Both the position numbers and the translations under genes were made by a program. Under the pieces are notes generated by a model. The model saw nothing but the letters and a program-made list of their open reading frames with translations, was not told the DNA's origin and did no database searches. Positions 27,079 through 35,755 of a stretch of 64,000 nt of DNA are shown here, in pieces (the first letter of the stretch is position 1; each line of letters begins with the position of its first letter). Location: positions 934,530 to 998,529 of the forward strand of contig NZ_OX424407.1 in the NCBI RefSeq assembly GCF_949152215.1, given 5' to 3'. The stretch comes from Lancefieldella sp. Marseille-Q7238. Lineage in GTDB: Bacteria > Actinomycetota > Coriobacteriia > Coriobacteriales > Atopobiaceae.

Positions 27079-27786
27079 ATGAACGACGAAACCTCTCTGA
27101 AGCCAAGCGACTCGGCTATGGAGTCAGGCGATCCGGCTATGGGGCCAACCAACCCGGTTGACAATCTAAACAACGAGGCTTCTATGGAGTCGAGCGGGCC
27201 AGCTATGGGGTCAAACGATTCTGCCCCAAGCAATCCAGCTGATACGATGGATTCCCCCACACCTCCATCTGAGTCCGAAAGCCCCACCGAACCCGATGTT
27301 CCTCCCCAGCAGGCTCAGCCAACCTCTATGCCCACTTCCACTTCTGCACCCACCCCGACCTCATGCGTTTCTCACTCTCCTTTACTGCGCTCTCGAGTCG
27401 TCTATGGCATTTGCTGTGCCGTTGGCGGCGTGACTGGCCTGCAGAGGCTCTATGTTGGCGATTGGCAGACGTGGCTTGGTCTTACGGTATTTATGGGTGT
27501 TCTTAACCGTGTGTTGAGCAGTGCTGTATCGTCATACGCAACGGTTGTGCTCTTCGTCATTGTTGAGGCCATCAATATTTTTCTTGCGATTCAGGTTCTG
27601 ATTAAGAGCGGGTTTACTGCCGACCCCGAAAATCAGCACCTCTTCATAGCTCAGGAAGACGAGAAGTCCAGCGCAAAAACAACGCTCATTATTGTGCTTA
27701 TTGTTGTTGGAGTAATTACTTTGGCCACGCTGGTACTGCTAAGCGGATTTACCCTGACGCCGTATTCGTATTCTCGCATTAACTAG
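27079..27786 (+). CDS. TM2-domain membrane protein with repetitive acidic N-terminus
   Basis: 235 residues from the ATG at 27079, chosen for AAAGGAAACG upstream. The first ~110 residues are low-complexity with two loose copies of a block containing AMESGDPAMG / SMESSGPAMG. Then comes a TM2-like unit (VYGICCAVGGVTGLQRLYVG) with two or three hydrophobic segments, and a final helix near the C-terminus (LIIVLIVVGVITLATLVLL). Function unknown. Confidence 0.75.
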   Translation: MNDETSLKPSDSAMESGDPAMGPTNPVDNLNNEASMESSGPAMGSNDSAPSNPADTMDSPTPPSESESPTEPDVPPQQAQPTSMPTSTSAPTPTSCVSHSPLLRSRVVYGICCAVGGVTGLQRLYVGDWQTWLGLTVFMGVLNRVLSSAVSSYATVVLFVIVEAINIFLAIQVLIKSGFTADPENQHLFIAQEDEKSSAKTTLIIVLIVVGVITLATLVLLSGFTLTPYSYSRIN

Positions 27787-27941
27787 CGAGAACTCCTGCC
27801 CGATTGACCGTACGGGAATTGTCCTGCTGGATTAACCTGGCCATGCAAAGCTTGACCATACAAGACTGGTCAGCGGCACTACGGAGACAGACTCGGACCC
27901 TTGCACTCCGTATACCATATGAATTCACGCGACAGTCATTC

Positions 27942-27980
27942 GTATCCGGAACTTCTCGCCACAGCGGAGGTTCCGGATAC
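27942..27980. terminator. Long hairpin between converging genes
   Basis: GTATCCGGAAC and GTTCCGGATAC are perfect 11-base arms; the stem extends inward by a G-U pair and five further pairs with one bulge. It lies between the TM2 gene (+) and tadA (-) and is likely a two-way terminator although no clean T-run follows. The left arm carries one copy of the CTTCTCGC word discussed in the findings. The remainder of 27787-27998 holds a smaller TGACCA/TGGTCA repeat at 27853-27872 and no gene. Confidence 0.6.
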
Positions 27981-27998
27981 CATTGTTACTTCTTGCGC

Positions 27999-28565
27999 TC
28001 ACTTCCTATGCTCACGTCGTGCTTTGAAAAAATCTTTGAGCTGCGCTGCCGCTTCATCAGCGAGCACGCCCGATGTGACTTGAAACGTATGGTTTAACCT
28101 TGGGTCGCAGCTCACATCATAAAGCGTACCTGCGGCTCCGCCTTTCGGATCCGCGGCGCCAAAAACGCATCGGTCTACACGGGCGTTTACCATAAGACCC
28201 GCACACATGAGACACGGCTCAAGCGTCACATATACGGTACAGCCCGTAAGTCTCCACCGGCCCAACACGCGAGAAGCTTCTTGCAGAGCCAAAAACTCCG
28301 CATGGGCGGAAGGATCATTATCGATTTCGCGTCGATTATGCGCCGCCGCGATTACTGTTCCGTCATGCACAACGACCGCCCCAATAGGAACTTCCTCCTC
28401 AGCTGCCGCGGCAGCCGCCTCATCAAGCGCCAAGCGCATGAACTTCTCGTCAGACGCAGAAGGCGAGCTCCCGCACGCGTTATCAGCCTGAAGTGAACCC
28501 CTCAGATTACGCGACCCATCGGCTGAAAAGTCTTGTTGGGACTCTGTTTTTACAAATTCGTTCAC
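27999..28565 (-). CDS. tadA: tRNA-specific adenosine deaminase
   Basis: Deaminates A34 to inosine in tRNA-Arg(ACG). 188 residues from a GTG with GGGAG upstream. Zinc site HAE (SAHAEFLAL) and PCLMCAG are intact. A ~40-residue Ser/Asp-rich N-terminal extension precedes the catalytic fold, which starts at about EKFMRLALDEA. Lies just upstream of the divergent tRNA-Ser gene. Confidence 0.94.
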   Translation of the reverse strand: MNEFVKTESQQDFSADGSRNLRGSLQADNACGSSPSASDEKFMRLALDEAAAAAAEEEVPIGAVVVHDGTVIAAAHNRREIDNDPSAHAEFLALQEASRVLGRWRLTGCTVYVTLEPCLMCAGLMVNARVDRCVFGAADPKGGAAGTLYDVSCDPRLNHTFQVTSGVLADEAAAQLKDFFKARREHRK

Positions 28566-28612
28566 GACTTGCTCCCAAAAGTGTCCGTTATGAGGTAGGA
28601 TAATACCGCTTT

Positions 28613-28704
<92 letters not shown>

Positions 28705-28754
28705 CTTTATGGCGATAAGTGTTTTAACGCAAGACAGCATATCTCAGCTTGTCA

Positions 28755-28865
28755 AATCTTCTTTTTCTTCTTTTGTCGAAGTCTTTCTATCGAAACCTGT
28801 TTTCTCTTTTTCCCCTCTTTCCCCCTTTTGCCGAACCTCTTTTATCGAAATCTCTTTTCAGATTT
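28755..28865 (+). repeat. Polypyrimidine tract with four NCGAA interruptions
   Basis: Between tRNA-Ser and lemA about 110 bases are almost only T and C on the plus strand. They are broken by TCGAA at 28776 and 28790, CCGAA at 28831 and TCGAA at 28845. The flanks of the four breaks are alike (GTCGAAGTCTT, ATCGAAACCTG, GCCGAACCTCT, ATCGAAATCTC), so it looks like a decayed repeat. No gene is apparent; it forms the leader of lemA. Confidence 0.5.
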
Positions 28866-28952
28866 GATATCGGATTCATGTTTTGGGTAAACTTGAATCA
28901 TCAAACGTCGCGAGTAGCACTTGGCTTATCGCCGCACGTGAAAGGATTAGAT

Positions 28953-29504
28953 ATGGGAATCGCAATTGGCGTCATCGTTCTTGTGGCCTTACTGGTGCTG
29001 TGGGGCATTACGATTTACAACAAGATTATCCGTGCAAACAATAAAGTCGACAACGCATGGGCAACCATTGATGCCCAGCTTCAGCGCCGAAATGACCTCA
29101 TTCCCAACCTCGTTGAAACCGTCAAAGGCTATGCAACGCACGAGTCCGGCACCCTTGAAGCGGTAACTGCCGCTCGTGGAGCCGTTGCGTCCGCACGCAC
29201 CCCTCAGGAAAAAATGGAGGCTTCCGGTACGCTTTCCAATGCGCTGACCTCACTTTTCGCAGTTGCTGAAAGTTATCCTGATCTTAAGGCAAACGCGAAT
29301 TTCCAGCAGCTCCAATCTGAACTCACTGATACCGAGAACCGCATCAGCTATGCACGCATGAGCTACAACGACGTGGTCATGGACTACAACAACGTTATTG
29401 CAGTCTTCCCCAACTCCATCGTTGCGGGTTCGCGCTTTAAGCCTCGCCAGAGCTTTACCGTTGACGACCAGGCTGCTCGTCAGGCTCCAAAAGTGCAGTT
29501 CTAA
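28953..29504 (+). CDS. lemA: LemA family protein
   Basis: 183 residues from the ATG at 28953 (AAAGGA upstream). The frame opens earlier, but that part is a translation of the pyrimidine tract and is not credible. An N-terminal transmembrane helix (GVIVLVALLVLWGITIYN) is followed by the LemA core: NKVDNAWATIDAQLQRRNDL, IPNLVETVKGYA, ending SRFKPRQSF. The protein is membrane-anchored with the helical bundle outside or at the surface; the role is unknown. Confidence 0.92.
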   Translation: MGIAIGVIVLVALLVLWGITIYNKIIRANNKVDNAWATIDAQLQRRNDLIPNLVETVKGYATHESGTLEAVTAARGAVASARTPQEKMEASGTLSNALTSLFAVAESYPDLKANANFQQLQSELTDTENRISYARMSYNDVVMDYNNVIAVFPNSIVAGSRFKPRQSFTVDDQAARQAPKVQF

Positions 29505-29565
29505 AACGTACAGTTCAGTTCTACATGCAACTCTAATGAACACTAAAAAGTTGTTTTACTCTTTT

Positions 29566-29599
29566 CGCACCCGACACGCTACTTGCCGGGTGCGTTTGT
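29566..29599 (+). terminator. Intrinsic terminator after lemA
   Basis: CGCACCCG (29566-29573) and CGGGTGCG (29587-29594) with a 13-base loop, followed by TTTGTT. It lies between lemA and the end of the converging phosphonate operon. Confidence 0.75.
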
Positions 29600-30726
29600 T
29601 ACTTGCTGAATACGTCTAAATACCTCATGAAATTTTGCTTGTTCTCGAGAGCCGTTGTAGTCGGACGCCCTAAATCATCGCGAGCTCCAATAGAGCAACA
29701 AGCCTCGATGCACGACAGTCCTTCTCGACTACGCGCCTGCGTAAGCTCAGCGTCAAGGGCTTCGAAATCATCCACACGCACGGCATACGGATATCCGCAG
29801 GCCAAAGCGATGCTCACCAAATCAACGGAGTCCGCGACGGTGGGCATACCGCCTACCGTCTCATGAGCAGCGTTGTTGATAACCACGTGCACCAAGTTGG
29901 ACGGCTTTTGCGCGCCGATAACCGCCATAGCTCCCAGGTGCATCAGAGCAGCCCCATCGCCATCAATACACCAAATTTTTTGCTCCGGTTTGTTCAGCGC
30001 TACGCCGAGCGCAATGGAGGACGCGTGCCCCATCGATCCCACCGTCAGAAAATCACGTTCATGACCTTCTTCTGCGGCTTCACGAATTTCAAAGAGCTCT
30101 CGGCTTGCCTTGCCCGTAGTCGACACGATAGGATCATCACCTGTAGCCTGCGCGATATGGCGGATAATCTCTTCGCGCGCCATGGTGTTGTCATTCGCGT
30201 ACTTAAGGGCGCCGTCAAAAGAAAGGGCACCTTTTCTAACCACAAAAGCCACATCGCGCCCCTTAGCAAAATCATCCCTGAACCCGTTCATGGCGGCCGC
30301 CAGCTCTTCTGCGGTGGTTTTGGGACTCACTACAAAATAACGGATTCCCATGTCCTCCAGCAGTTTGAGCGTAACCTCACCCTGATAGATGTGCTGAGGC
30401 TCGTCTTTAACACCGGGTTCTCCGCGCCATCCAATAACGAAAATCATCGGAATGGCATAGACCTTCTCGTTAAGCAAAGACGCGACCGGATTGATGATAT
30501 TGCCCTCACCGCTGTTCTGCAGATAGACTACGGGAATCTTGCCAGTCGCAAGATGATAGCCGGCGGCAAGCGCGGTGCAGTTTCCCTCGTTAGCGGCAAT
30601 GATGTGGTGCTTGGGGTCAATGCCATACTCGCTCATAAGATAGTTGCAAAGCGCCTTGAGCTGAGAATCGGGTACGCCCGTGTAAAAGTCGGCGCCGAGC
30701 ACATCAACAAATGCTTTTACTTGCAT
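29599..30726 (-). CDS. ppd: Phosphonopyruvate decarboxylase
   Basis: Thiamine-diphosphate enzyme that converts phosphonopyruvate to phosphonoacetaldehyde, the step that makes phosphonate synthesis irreversible. 375 residues. N-terminal block FYTGVPDSQLKALCNY and the TPP glutamate region AANEGNCTALAAG are typical, as is the C-terminal TPP motif IDGDGAALMHLG. Last gene of the operon phnW-pepM-cytidylyltransferase-ppd, starting four bases after the preceding stop. Confidence 0.93.
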   Translation of the reverse strand: MQVKAFVDVLGADFYTGVPDSQLKALCNYLMSEYGIDPKHHIIAANEGNCTALAAGYHLATGKIPVVYLQNSGEGNIINPVASLLNEKVYAIPMIFVIGWRGEPGVKDEPQHIYQGEVTLKLLEDMGIRYFVVSPKTTAEELAAAMNGFRDDFAKGRDVAFVVRKGALSFDGALKYANDNTMAREEIIRHIAQATGDDPIVSTTGKASRELFEIREAAEEGHERDFLTVGSMGHASSIALGVALNKPEQKIWCIDGDGAALMHLGAMAVIGAQKPSNLVHVVINNAAHETVGGMPTVADSVDLVSIALACGYPYAVRVDDFEALDAELTQARSREGLSCIEACCSIGARDDLGRPTTTALENKQNFMRYLDVFSK

Positions 30727-30730
30727 GGAT

Positions 30731-31519
30731 CTAACTCCTCAAAAGATTTTCGTAGCTGCGGTCAAACGCTGCCAGCTCCGTGACGGTATCAAGTTCCACA
30801 ATCTGACGTGCGGCAACGGGGTGAATCTTCAGGTCAAACTCGGCAATGTGATCGTTGACCACATCATCCCAAAAGAGCTGTTCATGGCCGGGACGCGCCG
30901 AAGTGTTGCATATGCACTTTGCCAGGTGCCGCGCGTCAGCTGCCGAGAAGTACGCCAGGCCCACCATGGCGTATGTATCGTCGCCGCCCTTGCCAATCCT
31001 GGTAATAGTTCCCGACGCGTCAAGGTCAAACGTCCAATCATCCGTATGCCCGTCGAACCTGCGTCCAAAATAGCCTGACCGCGTGGGCTTCGGCTGAAAG
31101 ATATGCTCATCGGAGATGACCAAATCGGCCTCGCAGATGAACGTACTTCCTTGTTCAAGAATATCAGCGGCGGCATATATCGAAGAAATGTTATTCTTCT
31201 CCAGATATTCCGTATTCTCAATAAGCGTTACGCACGGATAGCGCTCAGTAAGATAGCAAAACTGCTCTTTAAGATAGCCGACGACCACATAAATTTGGTC
31301 GATGCCGCCTGTAACCAGCGCGTTTATAACCGTTTCAATCATCGGCGTTCCGTTGACCTTAATGAGAGGTTTGGGCGTCTTTTTGGTAAGAGGTGCCATA
31401 CGCGTTCCAAGCCCCGCGGCCATGACAATCGCGTTGGCCTTCTCCGTGGCGACGTTGGTTTTCTCTGCAGCAACGCTGTTTTTCTCTGCAGTGGCACCGA
31501 TTTTTTCTGTAGTAATCAT
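30731..31519 (-). CDS. Sugar-phosphate/phosphonate-type nucleotidyltransferase (LicC/PntC-like)
   Basis: 262 residues. The nucleotide-binding signature MAAGLGTRMAPLTKKTPKPL is followed by VNGTPMIE and the metal-binding Asp in CEADLVIS. This is the LicC/PntC type that makes CDP-choline or CMP-2-aminoethylphosphonate. Sitting between pepM and ppd, its likely substrate is 2-aminoethylphosphonate (inference). The first ~28 residues are an unusual heptad-like repeat (TEKIGAT, AEKNSVA, AEKTNVA, TEKANAI) encoded by 21-base tandem repeats; the catalytic fold begins after them. Confidence 0.85.
   Translation of the reverse strand: MITTEKIGATAEKNSVAAEKTNVATEKANAIVMAAGLGTRMAPLTKKTPKPLIKVNGTPMIETVINALVTGGIDQIYVVVGYLKEQFCYLTERYPCVTLIENTEYLEKNNISSIYAAADILEQGSTFICEADLVISDEHIFQPKPTRSGYFGRRFDGHTDDWTFDLDASGTITRIGKGGDDTYAMVGLAYFSAADARHLAKCICNTSARPGHEQLFWDDVVNDHIAEFDLKIHPVAARQIVELDTVTELAAFDRSYENLLRS
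31436..31516 (-). repeat. 21-base tandem repeat inside the cytidylyltransferase gene
   Basis: About four imperfect 21-base units, each with a TTTTCTCTGCAG-type core on the plus strand, encode seven-residue repeats at the N-terminus of the nucleotidyltransferase. Whole-unit gain or loss would keep the reading frame. Confidence 0.7.
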
Positions 31520-31528
31520 TCCTGCCGC

Positions 31529-32824
31529 CTACAGCTCATCGATAAGACGGATGATGTCCTTGAACGGAAGGAGCTGCTCGTCAACTTCAAGTGCGCGGTG
31601 CGCCTTCAAGATGCCGCGAGCCGTCTCCTGCATGGCGGGAAACGCTGCGCGAATCAGCTGGTTGGCGTAGATGACGATGTTGATGCCGTGAGAAGCAAGC
31701 TCTTCTTCCGTAGCGCTGTTAAAGGAAGTAGGCACGACAACGATAGGAGTTACGGAGTCCTTCTCGCGGAACCGATCGCAGAACTCATAGATTTCAGCAG
31801 GGTCTTTTTTACGGCTGTGAATCATAATGCCATCTGCGCCGGCGTCTTTAAAAGCGAACGCCCTTGTCAGCGCGTCCTCCATACCGCGTTCAAGGATGAG
31901 GCTCTCGATACGAGCGATAATCATGAAGTCGTCAGTCAGCTGAACTTTCTTACCCGCAGAAATCTTGGCGCAGAAATCTTCGATGGGCGCCTGCGTCTGC
32001 TTGACCTCGGTACCAAACAGGGAGTTCTTCTTGAGACCAGTCTTATCCTCAATGATGACAGCCGAAACACCCATACGCTCCAGCGTGCGCACGTTATAGA
32101 CGAAGTGTTCCGTCAAGCCTCCCGTATCTCCATCGAGAATGATTGGCTTAGTGGTAACTTCCATGATGTCATCGATGGTGCGCAGGCGGGCAGACATATC
32201 CACAAGCTCGATATCGGGCTTGCCTCGCTCGGTGCTGTCGCACAGCGAACTTACCCACATGCCGTCAAACTGGTCAAGGCGGCCGTTGTGATCTACAACG
32301 GTCTTCTCGGCAATGAGACCGGTCAGTCCATCATGCGCCTCAATAACCTTAACCGTCGGTGAGATGGCAAGCAGCTGTCTCAGGCGGCGACGGCGATATT
32401 CCGGCATTGCCAGCTTTTCTCGAAGCTGCCGGTCAACCTTGCGTGCTTGTTCGCTTCTGGTGTAAGGAACTTCAATAAGTGTACCGCCGTAGGTTGCGAG
32501 AAGTGCCTCTATGTTGTCACGAATAGCCCGTTCAGGACCGTTTTGCCAGTTATCGCCATGCACCACATAGTCAGGTTTAAGCGTTGCGATTACTTCGTCG
32601 TAAAGGTAATCATCCTGAACGACAACGCGGCTGACCCCTTCAAGAGACTCGTAGAGCTTCACCCGCTCTTCCTGAGAGACCGTAGGAAATCGACTGTATC
32701 TGATTAAGGCCTTATCGCTTAGAGCTCCCACGATTACCGTGCCGTACTCTTGAGCATGCTGAAGGATATTCAAGTGTCCTTCGTGAATGACATCAGTGCC
32801 AAAAGCGGTATATACAACTGGCAT
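31529..32824 (-). CDS. pepM: Phosphoenolpyruvate mutase with N-terminal cytidylyltransferase-like domain
   Basis: Forms the C-P bond by rearranging phosphoenolpyruvate to phosphonopyruvate. 431 residues. Residues 1-135 resemble a glycerol-3-phosphate cytidylyltransferase fold (GTDVIHEGHLNIL; PDYVVHGDNWQNG; YTRSEQ). From about residue 150 the isocitrate-lyase-type barrel of PepM follows, with the diagnostic EDKTGLKKNS (EDKx3KxNS) near residue 260. The fused form is known in phosphonate clusters. It places two potential nucleotidyltransferases in one operon. Confidence 0.93.
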   Translation of the reverse strand: MPVVYTAFGTDVIHEGHLNILQHAQEYGTVIVGALSDKALIRYSRFPTVSQEERVKLYESLEGVSRVVVQDDYLYDEVIATLKPDYVVHGDNWQNGPERAIRDNIEALLATYGGTLIEVPYTRSEQARKVDRQLREKLAMPEYRRRRLRQLLAISPTVKVIEAHDGLTGLIAEKTVVDHNGRLDQFDGMWVSSLCDSTERGKPDIELVDMSARLRTIDDIMEVTTKPIILDGDTGGLTEHFVYNVRTLERMGVSAVIIEDKTGLKKNSLFGTEVKQTQAPIEDFCAKISAGKKVQLTDDFMIIARIESLILERGMEDALTRAFAFKDAGADGIMIHSRKKDPAEIYEFCDRFREKDSVTPIVVVPTSFNSATEEELASHGINIVIYANQLIRAAFPAMQETARGILKAHRALEVDEQLLPFKDIIRLIDEL

Positions 32825-32845
32825 ACAATCTCCTTCAAAACGCGC

Positions 32846-33982
32846 TTATTCAGCATAGATTACAGGCATGGAAACACCTGTGGCCACAAGAGCCTGCTCA
32901 AAAACTTCCCAGAACGCATCGATGTCATCTTCATCAATAGCTCCCAGGGCGCAGAGCCTGAACGTGCCGGAACCCTGCATCTTACCGGGATAGATAGTAT
33001 ATCCGCGCTCATAACAATAGTCGTGAACCCTCTCAAAGTCCCACGCCGGATCATTGGGATAGCGCACCGCGGCTACCAAACCTGACTGCACTTCTCGCCT
33101 CAAAGCTTCCTTCAGGCCCAGACGGTCGATGCCGCGCCTGATGGCGGCCATAACACGCTGATGGCGAGCCCACTTTGCGGCTTCGCCCTCCTGAAAATAC
33201 TCTTTGATTGCCTGACGAGCGGCATAAATGGTCTGCACGGGCGGGGTAAAGTGCATCTCACCGGTAGTCTCAAAGTAGTCATACTGCAGATATAGATTGC
33301 AATAGTACGACCTCACCGGAAAGTCTTTAGACGCCTCAATGATATCGCGGCGTCCGATGACGTAGGAAAGGCCCGTCATACCCTGAATGCCCTTCTGAGC
33401 AGAGGCCATGCAAAAATCTATATTGTCCTCATACACGTTGATAGGAATCATCGCGTACGCCGAGGTGGAATCTGTAATGAAGAATGCACCGTATTTATGC
33501 GCAAGCGCGCCCACCTCGCGAACGGGATTCAGAAGGCCGGAGCCGGTCTCATGGAAGGTCATATACACATAGCCCACATCAGGATTATCCTTGAGCGCCG
33601 CTTCAATGGCATCGAGGTCAGGAGTGGTATCTATTGGCTGTTTAACTTCGACAAAGGGCATGTGATACGCCGTCAGCACATCGCAGGCGCGTTGGCTGTA
33701 TGAGCCGTTGTTGACGACCAAGGCTCGCTTGCTCTCCGCAAGCAGCGAATTGAGCGTAACGTCAATGCAGATAGTTCCCGACCCGCAGAACAGTACCGCT
33801 GTATATTCCTTGGGGTCTCCGTGCACAATGCGCACCAGATCATTGCGCATCGGCTCCATAATAGACGCGAATTCTTTCTCACGCGGACAAATGTCAGGAA
33901 CCACCTGCGCGTATTTGACTGAATCAGTTGTAGTCGACGGACCGGGATTAAGCAGAATATTTCTCTTTACGCTTTCTTGCAT
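32846..33982 (-). CDS. phnW: 2-aminoethylphosphonate-pyruvate transaminase
   Basis: PLP enzyme interconverting phosphonoacetaldehyde and 2-aminoethylphosphonate. In a pepM-ppd operon it acts in the synthetic direction. 378 residues. N-terminal LLNPGPSTTTDSVK, the PLP-binding lysine in SAQKGIQGM and the C-terminal GSGTFRLCALG block are conserved. First gene of the operon; no phnX or C-P lyase is present, which supports synthesis over breakdown. Confidence 0.92.
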   Translation of the reverse strand: MQESVKRNILLNPGPSTTTDSVKYAQVVPDICPREKEFASIMEPMRNDLVRIVHGDPKEYTAVLFCGSGTICIDVTLNSLLAESKRALVVNNGSYSQRACDVLTAYHMPFVEVKQPIDTTPDLDAIEAALKDNPDVGYVYMTFHETGSGLLNPVREVGALAHKYGAFFITDSTSAYAMIPINVYEDNIDFCMASAQKGIQGMTGLSYVIGRRDIIEASKDFPVRSYYCNLYLQYDYFETTGEMHFTPPVQTIYAARQAIKEYFQEGEAAKWARHQRVMAAIRRGIDRLGLKEALRREVQSGLVAAVRYPNDPAWDFERVHDYCYERGYTIYPGKMQGSGTFRLCALGAIDEDDIDAFWEVFEQALVATGVSMPVIYAE

Positions 33983-34018
33983 GGGATTGCCTCCAAATAG
34001 CGCGGGCTTGCATGCTGC

Positions 34019-34795
34019 CTATGATAACACGCACACCCTCATGCCACCTGAACGCAAGGGAGAGTTACCCAGCTCGATAAAGGACTTTACCTGCTCGGAG
34101 TCCTCAACGATACTGCCGGCGATTTCATCAACATCCGCCAAAAACAGCGGGGCGGCAAGGGTCGCCGATGGCCCAATTAAAATCGTGTAGGCCTTCGAAG
34201 CAAGCTCCAACAAGCGAGGCAGTGTTTTATTCGCCTCCGTCATACCCGTTATAAGTACAAAATCGGCTTCCGGAATCACATACTCACAGGCAGAATCAGG
34301 CAAGTTGTATCCCTCGCGAAGCGAACGCTCCAAGACAAGGTAATCGGACGATTCTGCAATGTTCTTATCCCCCGGAAAACGCCCCACGGAAACCACTCTC
34401 GGCTGACGTCCCTTTTGAAGCTCAAACTCTTTAAAGCGTCTTGGAAGATATTGAAAAGGGTCGCTTTGCAAATCGGGCTTTCCGCAGCACGAAAAGCCAA
34501 ATTTGACGGCACAATAATCAAGGCACTCGCACCTGTTGTACCAGGCGTTTATTGCCGCAACTCCCAGCGACGCCACCTCAAAGTCCCAAGATTTGGAAAG
34601 CTTCGCTATCTCGCAAAGCGGCCGGGCGACCATGTCTTCCAACCGCTCGCGCGTACCACCACGACAGGTACTTGCTACACCAGTGCCGCAATCAGCTTCA
34701 ACATAGCTCCAATGCGCGCCCATGCACGCGCTACGCACCAGCACGTCTTTAGGCATTTCATCAATCAGTCTGTCGTAAAGTTCCCAGCCGGCCAT
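34019..34795 (-). CDS. DUF364 (Rossmann-like) protein, putative metal-chelate handling
   Basis: 258 residues from the ATG at 34795 (AAAGGTG upstream); the frame opens 27 codons earlier without conserved sequence. It begins WELYDRLIDEMP like the DUF4213/DUF364 family, with the C-terminal Rossmann-like part (VVSVGRFPG, DFVLITGMT, ILIGPSATLAAPLF). Such proteins often lie by metal or siderophore ABC importers, as here (35.7-38.8 kb). Cys-rich middle (CRCECLDYC-type spacing around 119-137). Biochemical role not established. Confidence 0.82.
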   Translation of the reverse strand: MAGWELYDRLIDEMPKDVLVRSACMGAHWSYVEADCGTGVASTCRGGTRERLEDMVARPLCEIAKLSKSWDFEVASLGVAAINAWYNRCECLDYCAVKFGFSCCGKPDLQSDPFQYLPRRFKEFELQKGRQPRVVSVGRFPGDKNIAESSDYLVLERSLREGYNLPDSACEYVIPEADFVLITGMTEANKTLPRLLELASKAYTILIGPSATLAAPLFLADVDEIAGSIVEDSEQVKSFIELGNSPLRSGGMRVCVLS

Positions 34796-35031
34796 AACAG
34801 CACCTTTCACAAAGAAATCTACGAGCGTAGAGAGGTGAAACAATGGATCGCATATAGGAGCACGTTCGTCATCCATGTCTCTTTACGATATCCTGAAAGC
34901 GAGAATCGGATAGCGTTTGTGAGACCATTCGCCTTACAAAATAGCAGAAAGCCCACCGCTCAGCCTCTGGAACGCATTCGCAACGCCTTTTAATTTCGCG
35001 ATAATAGGACACATCCAGCAAGGAGGTCTCC

Positions 35032-35676
35032 ATGCTCTTTATTCTTACCGCGCCACAGCAAACAGGCAAAACACGCTGGCTTGAGGCGCTCATTGCCGAA
35101 CTTGATGGCTACCACATTCCCACCTATGGAGTCATCGCTCCAGGAAGATGGAAGTGTATCGGCGAGAAGCGCGTAAAGCTCGGCATTGACAACATCTTGC
35201 TGCCAACACATGAACACTTCAGTCTTGCCACAAAAGCCGCGGGAACCTCAGGAACATCCGGACTTGGCTGGACGTTTTCGGACACCGCGCTTAGCCAGGT
35301 TAACGCCCACTTCCACGAGCTTAGTCATGCCGCAGACATCGGTTGCTTCAAGGATTACGCTGCCGCCGCAAATTACCGTAAAGATTCCGTCGGCAGCGCC
35401 AGTTGTCGCAACAGCCACGCTGGAGGCATCCTTATTGTTGATGAACTCGGACCCCTTGAACTCTTACACGGCTCCGGACTGACAGAAGCGCTTTCGGTAC
35501 TTCAGCAGGGACCTCGCCAAGAGCCCCAACCACTTTGGTCTCATGCTGTCGTTGTTGTTCGTCCCTCACTTGTCTCAGCTGCCAAGGAGCTGCTCCGAGG
35601 TTCTTGGGGCACCTCGGAGCTGATACAACCTACAGATTCCTCAAAGGCTCTTTTGCTTGAAACGCTTCTCGCCTAG
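35032..35676 (+). CDS. THEP1-like nucleoside triphosphatase
   Basis: 214 residues. Walker A TAPQQTGKTRW at the N-terminus and Walker B with following acidic residue in GGILIVDELGPLEL match the NTPase_1 (THEP1) family. A loose insertion (residues 65-125, Ser/Ala-rich) separates them. Divergent from the DUF364 gene and beside the chelate importer; the two families recur together near metal uptake genes. The start has AAGGAGG upstream. Confidence 0.82.
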   Translation: MLFILTAPQQTGKTRWLEALIAELDGYHIPTYGVIAPGRWKCIGEKRVKLGIDNILLPTHEHFSLATKAAGTSGTSGLGWTFSDTALSQVNAHFHELSHAADIGCFKDYAAAANYRKDSVGSASCRNSHAGGILIVDELGPLELLHGSGLTEALSVLQQGPRQEPQPLWSHAVVVVRPSLVSAAKELLRGSWGTSELIQPTDSSKALLLETLLA

Positions 35677-35755
35677 CCGTTTTCTGCCGCAGACCTACGT
35701 TTGATAACTCTACGCTTGGTAGCCCAACACTCAACTGTTCTGCGCGCAAATGCTC

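Noticed and set aside
28749-28952. N-terminal extension of LemA
   Set aside because: It translates the pyrimidine tract into Ser/Phe/Leu-rich sequence; the ATG at 28953 has a proper ribosome site and the normal LemA start.
31103-32362. Long plus-strand open frame of 419 codons opposite pepM and the cytidylyltransferase
   Set aside because: No conserved motif, and it is antisense to two clearly recognised enzymes. It is a shadow of codon bias.
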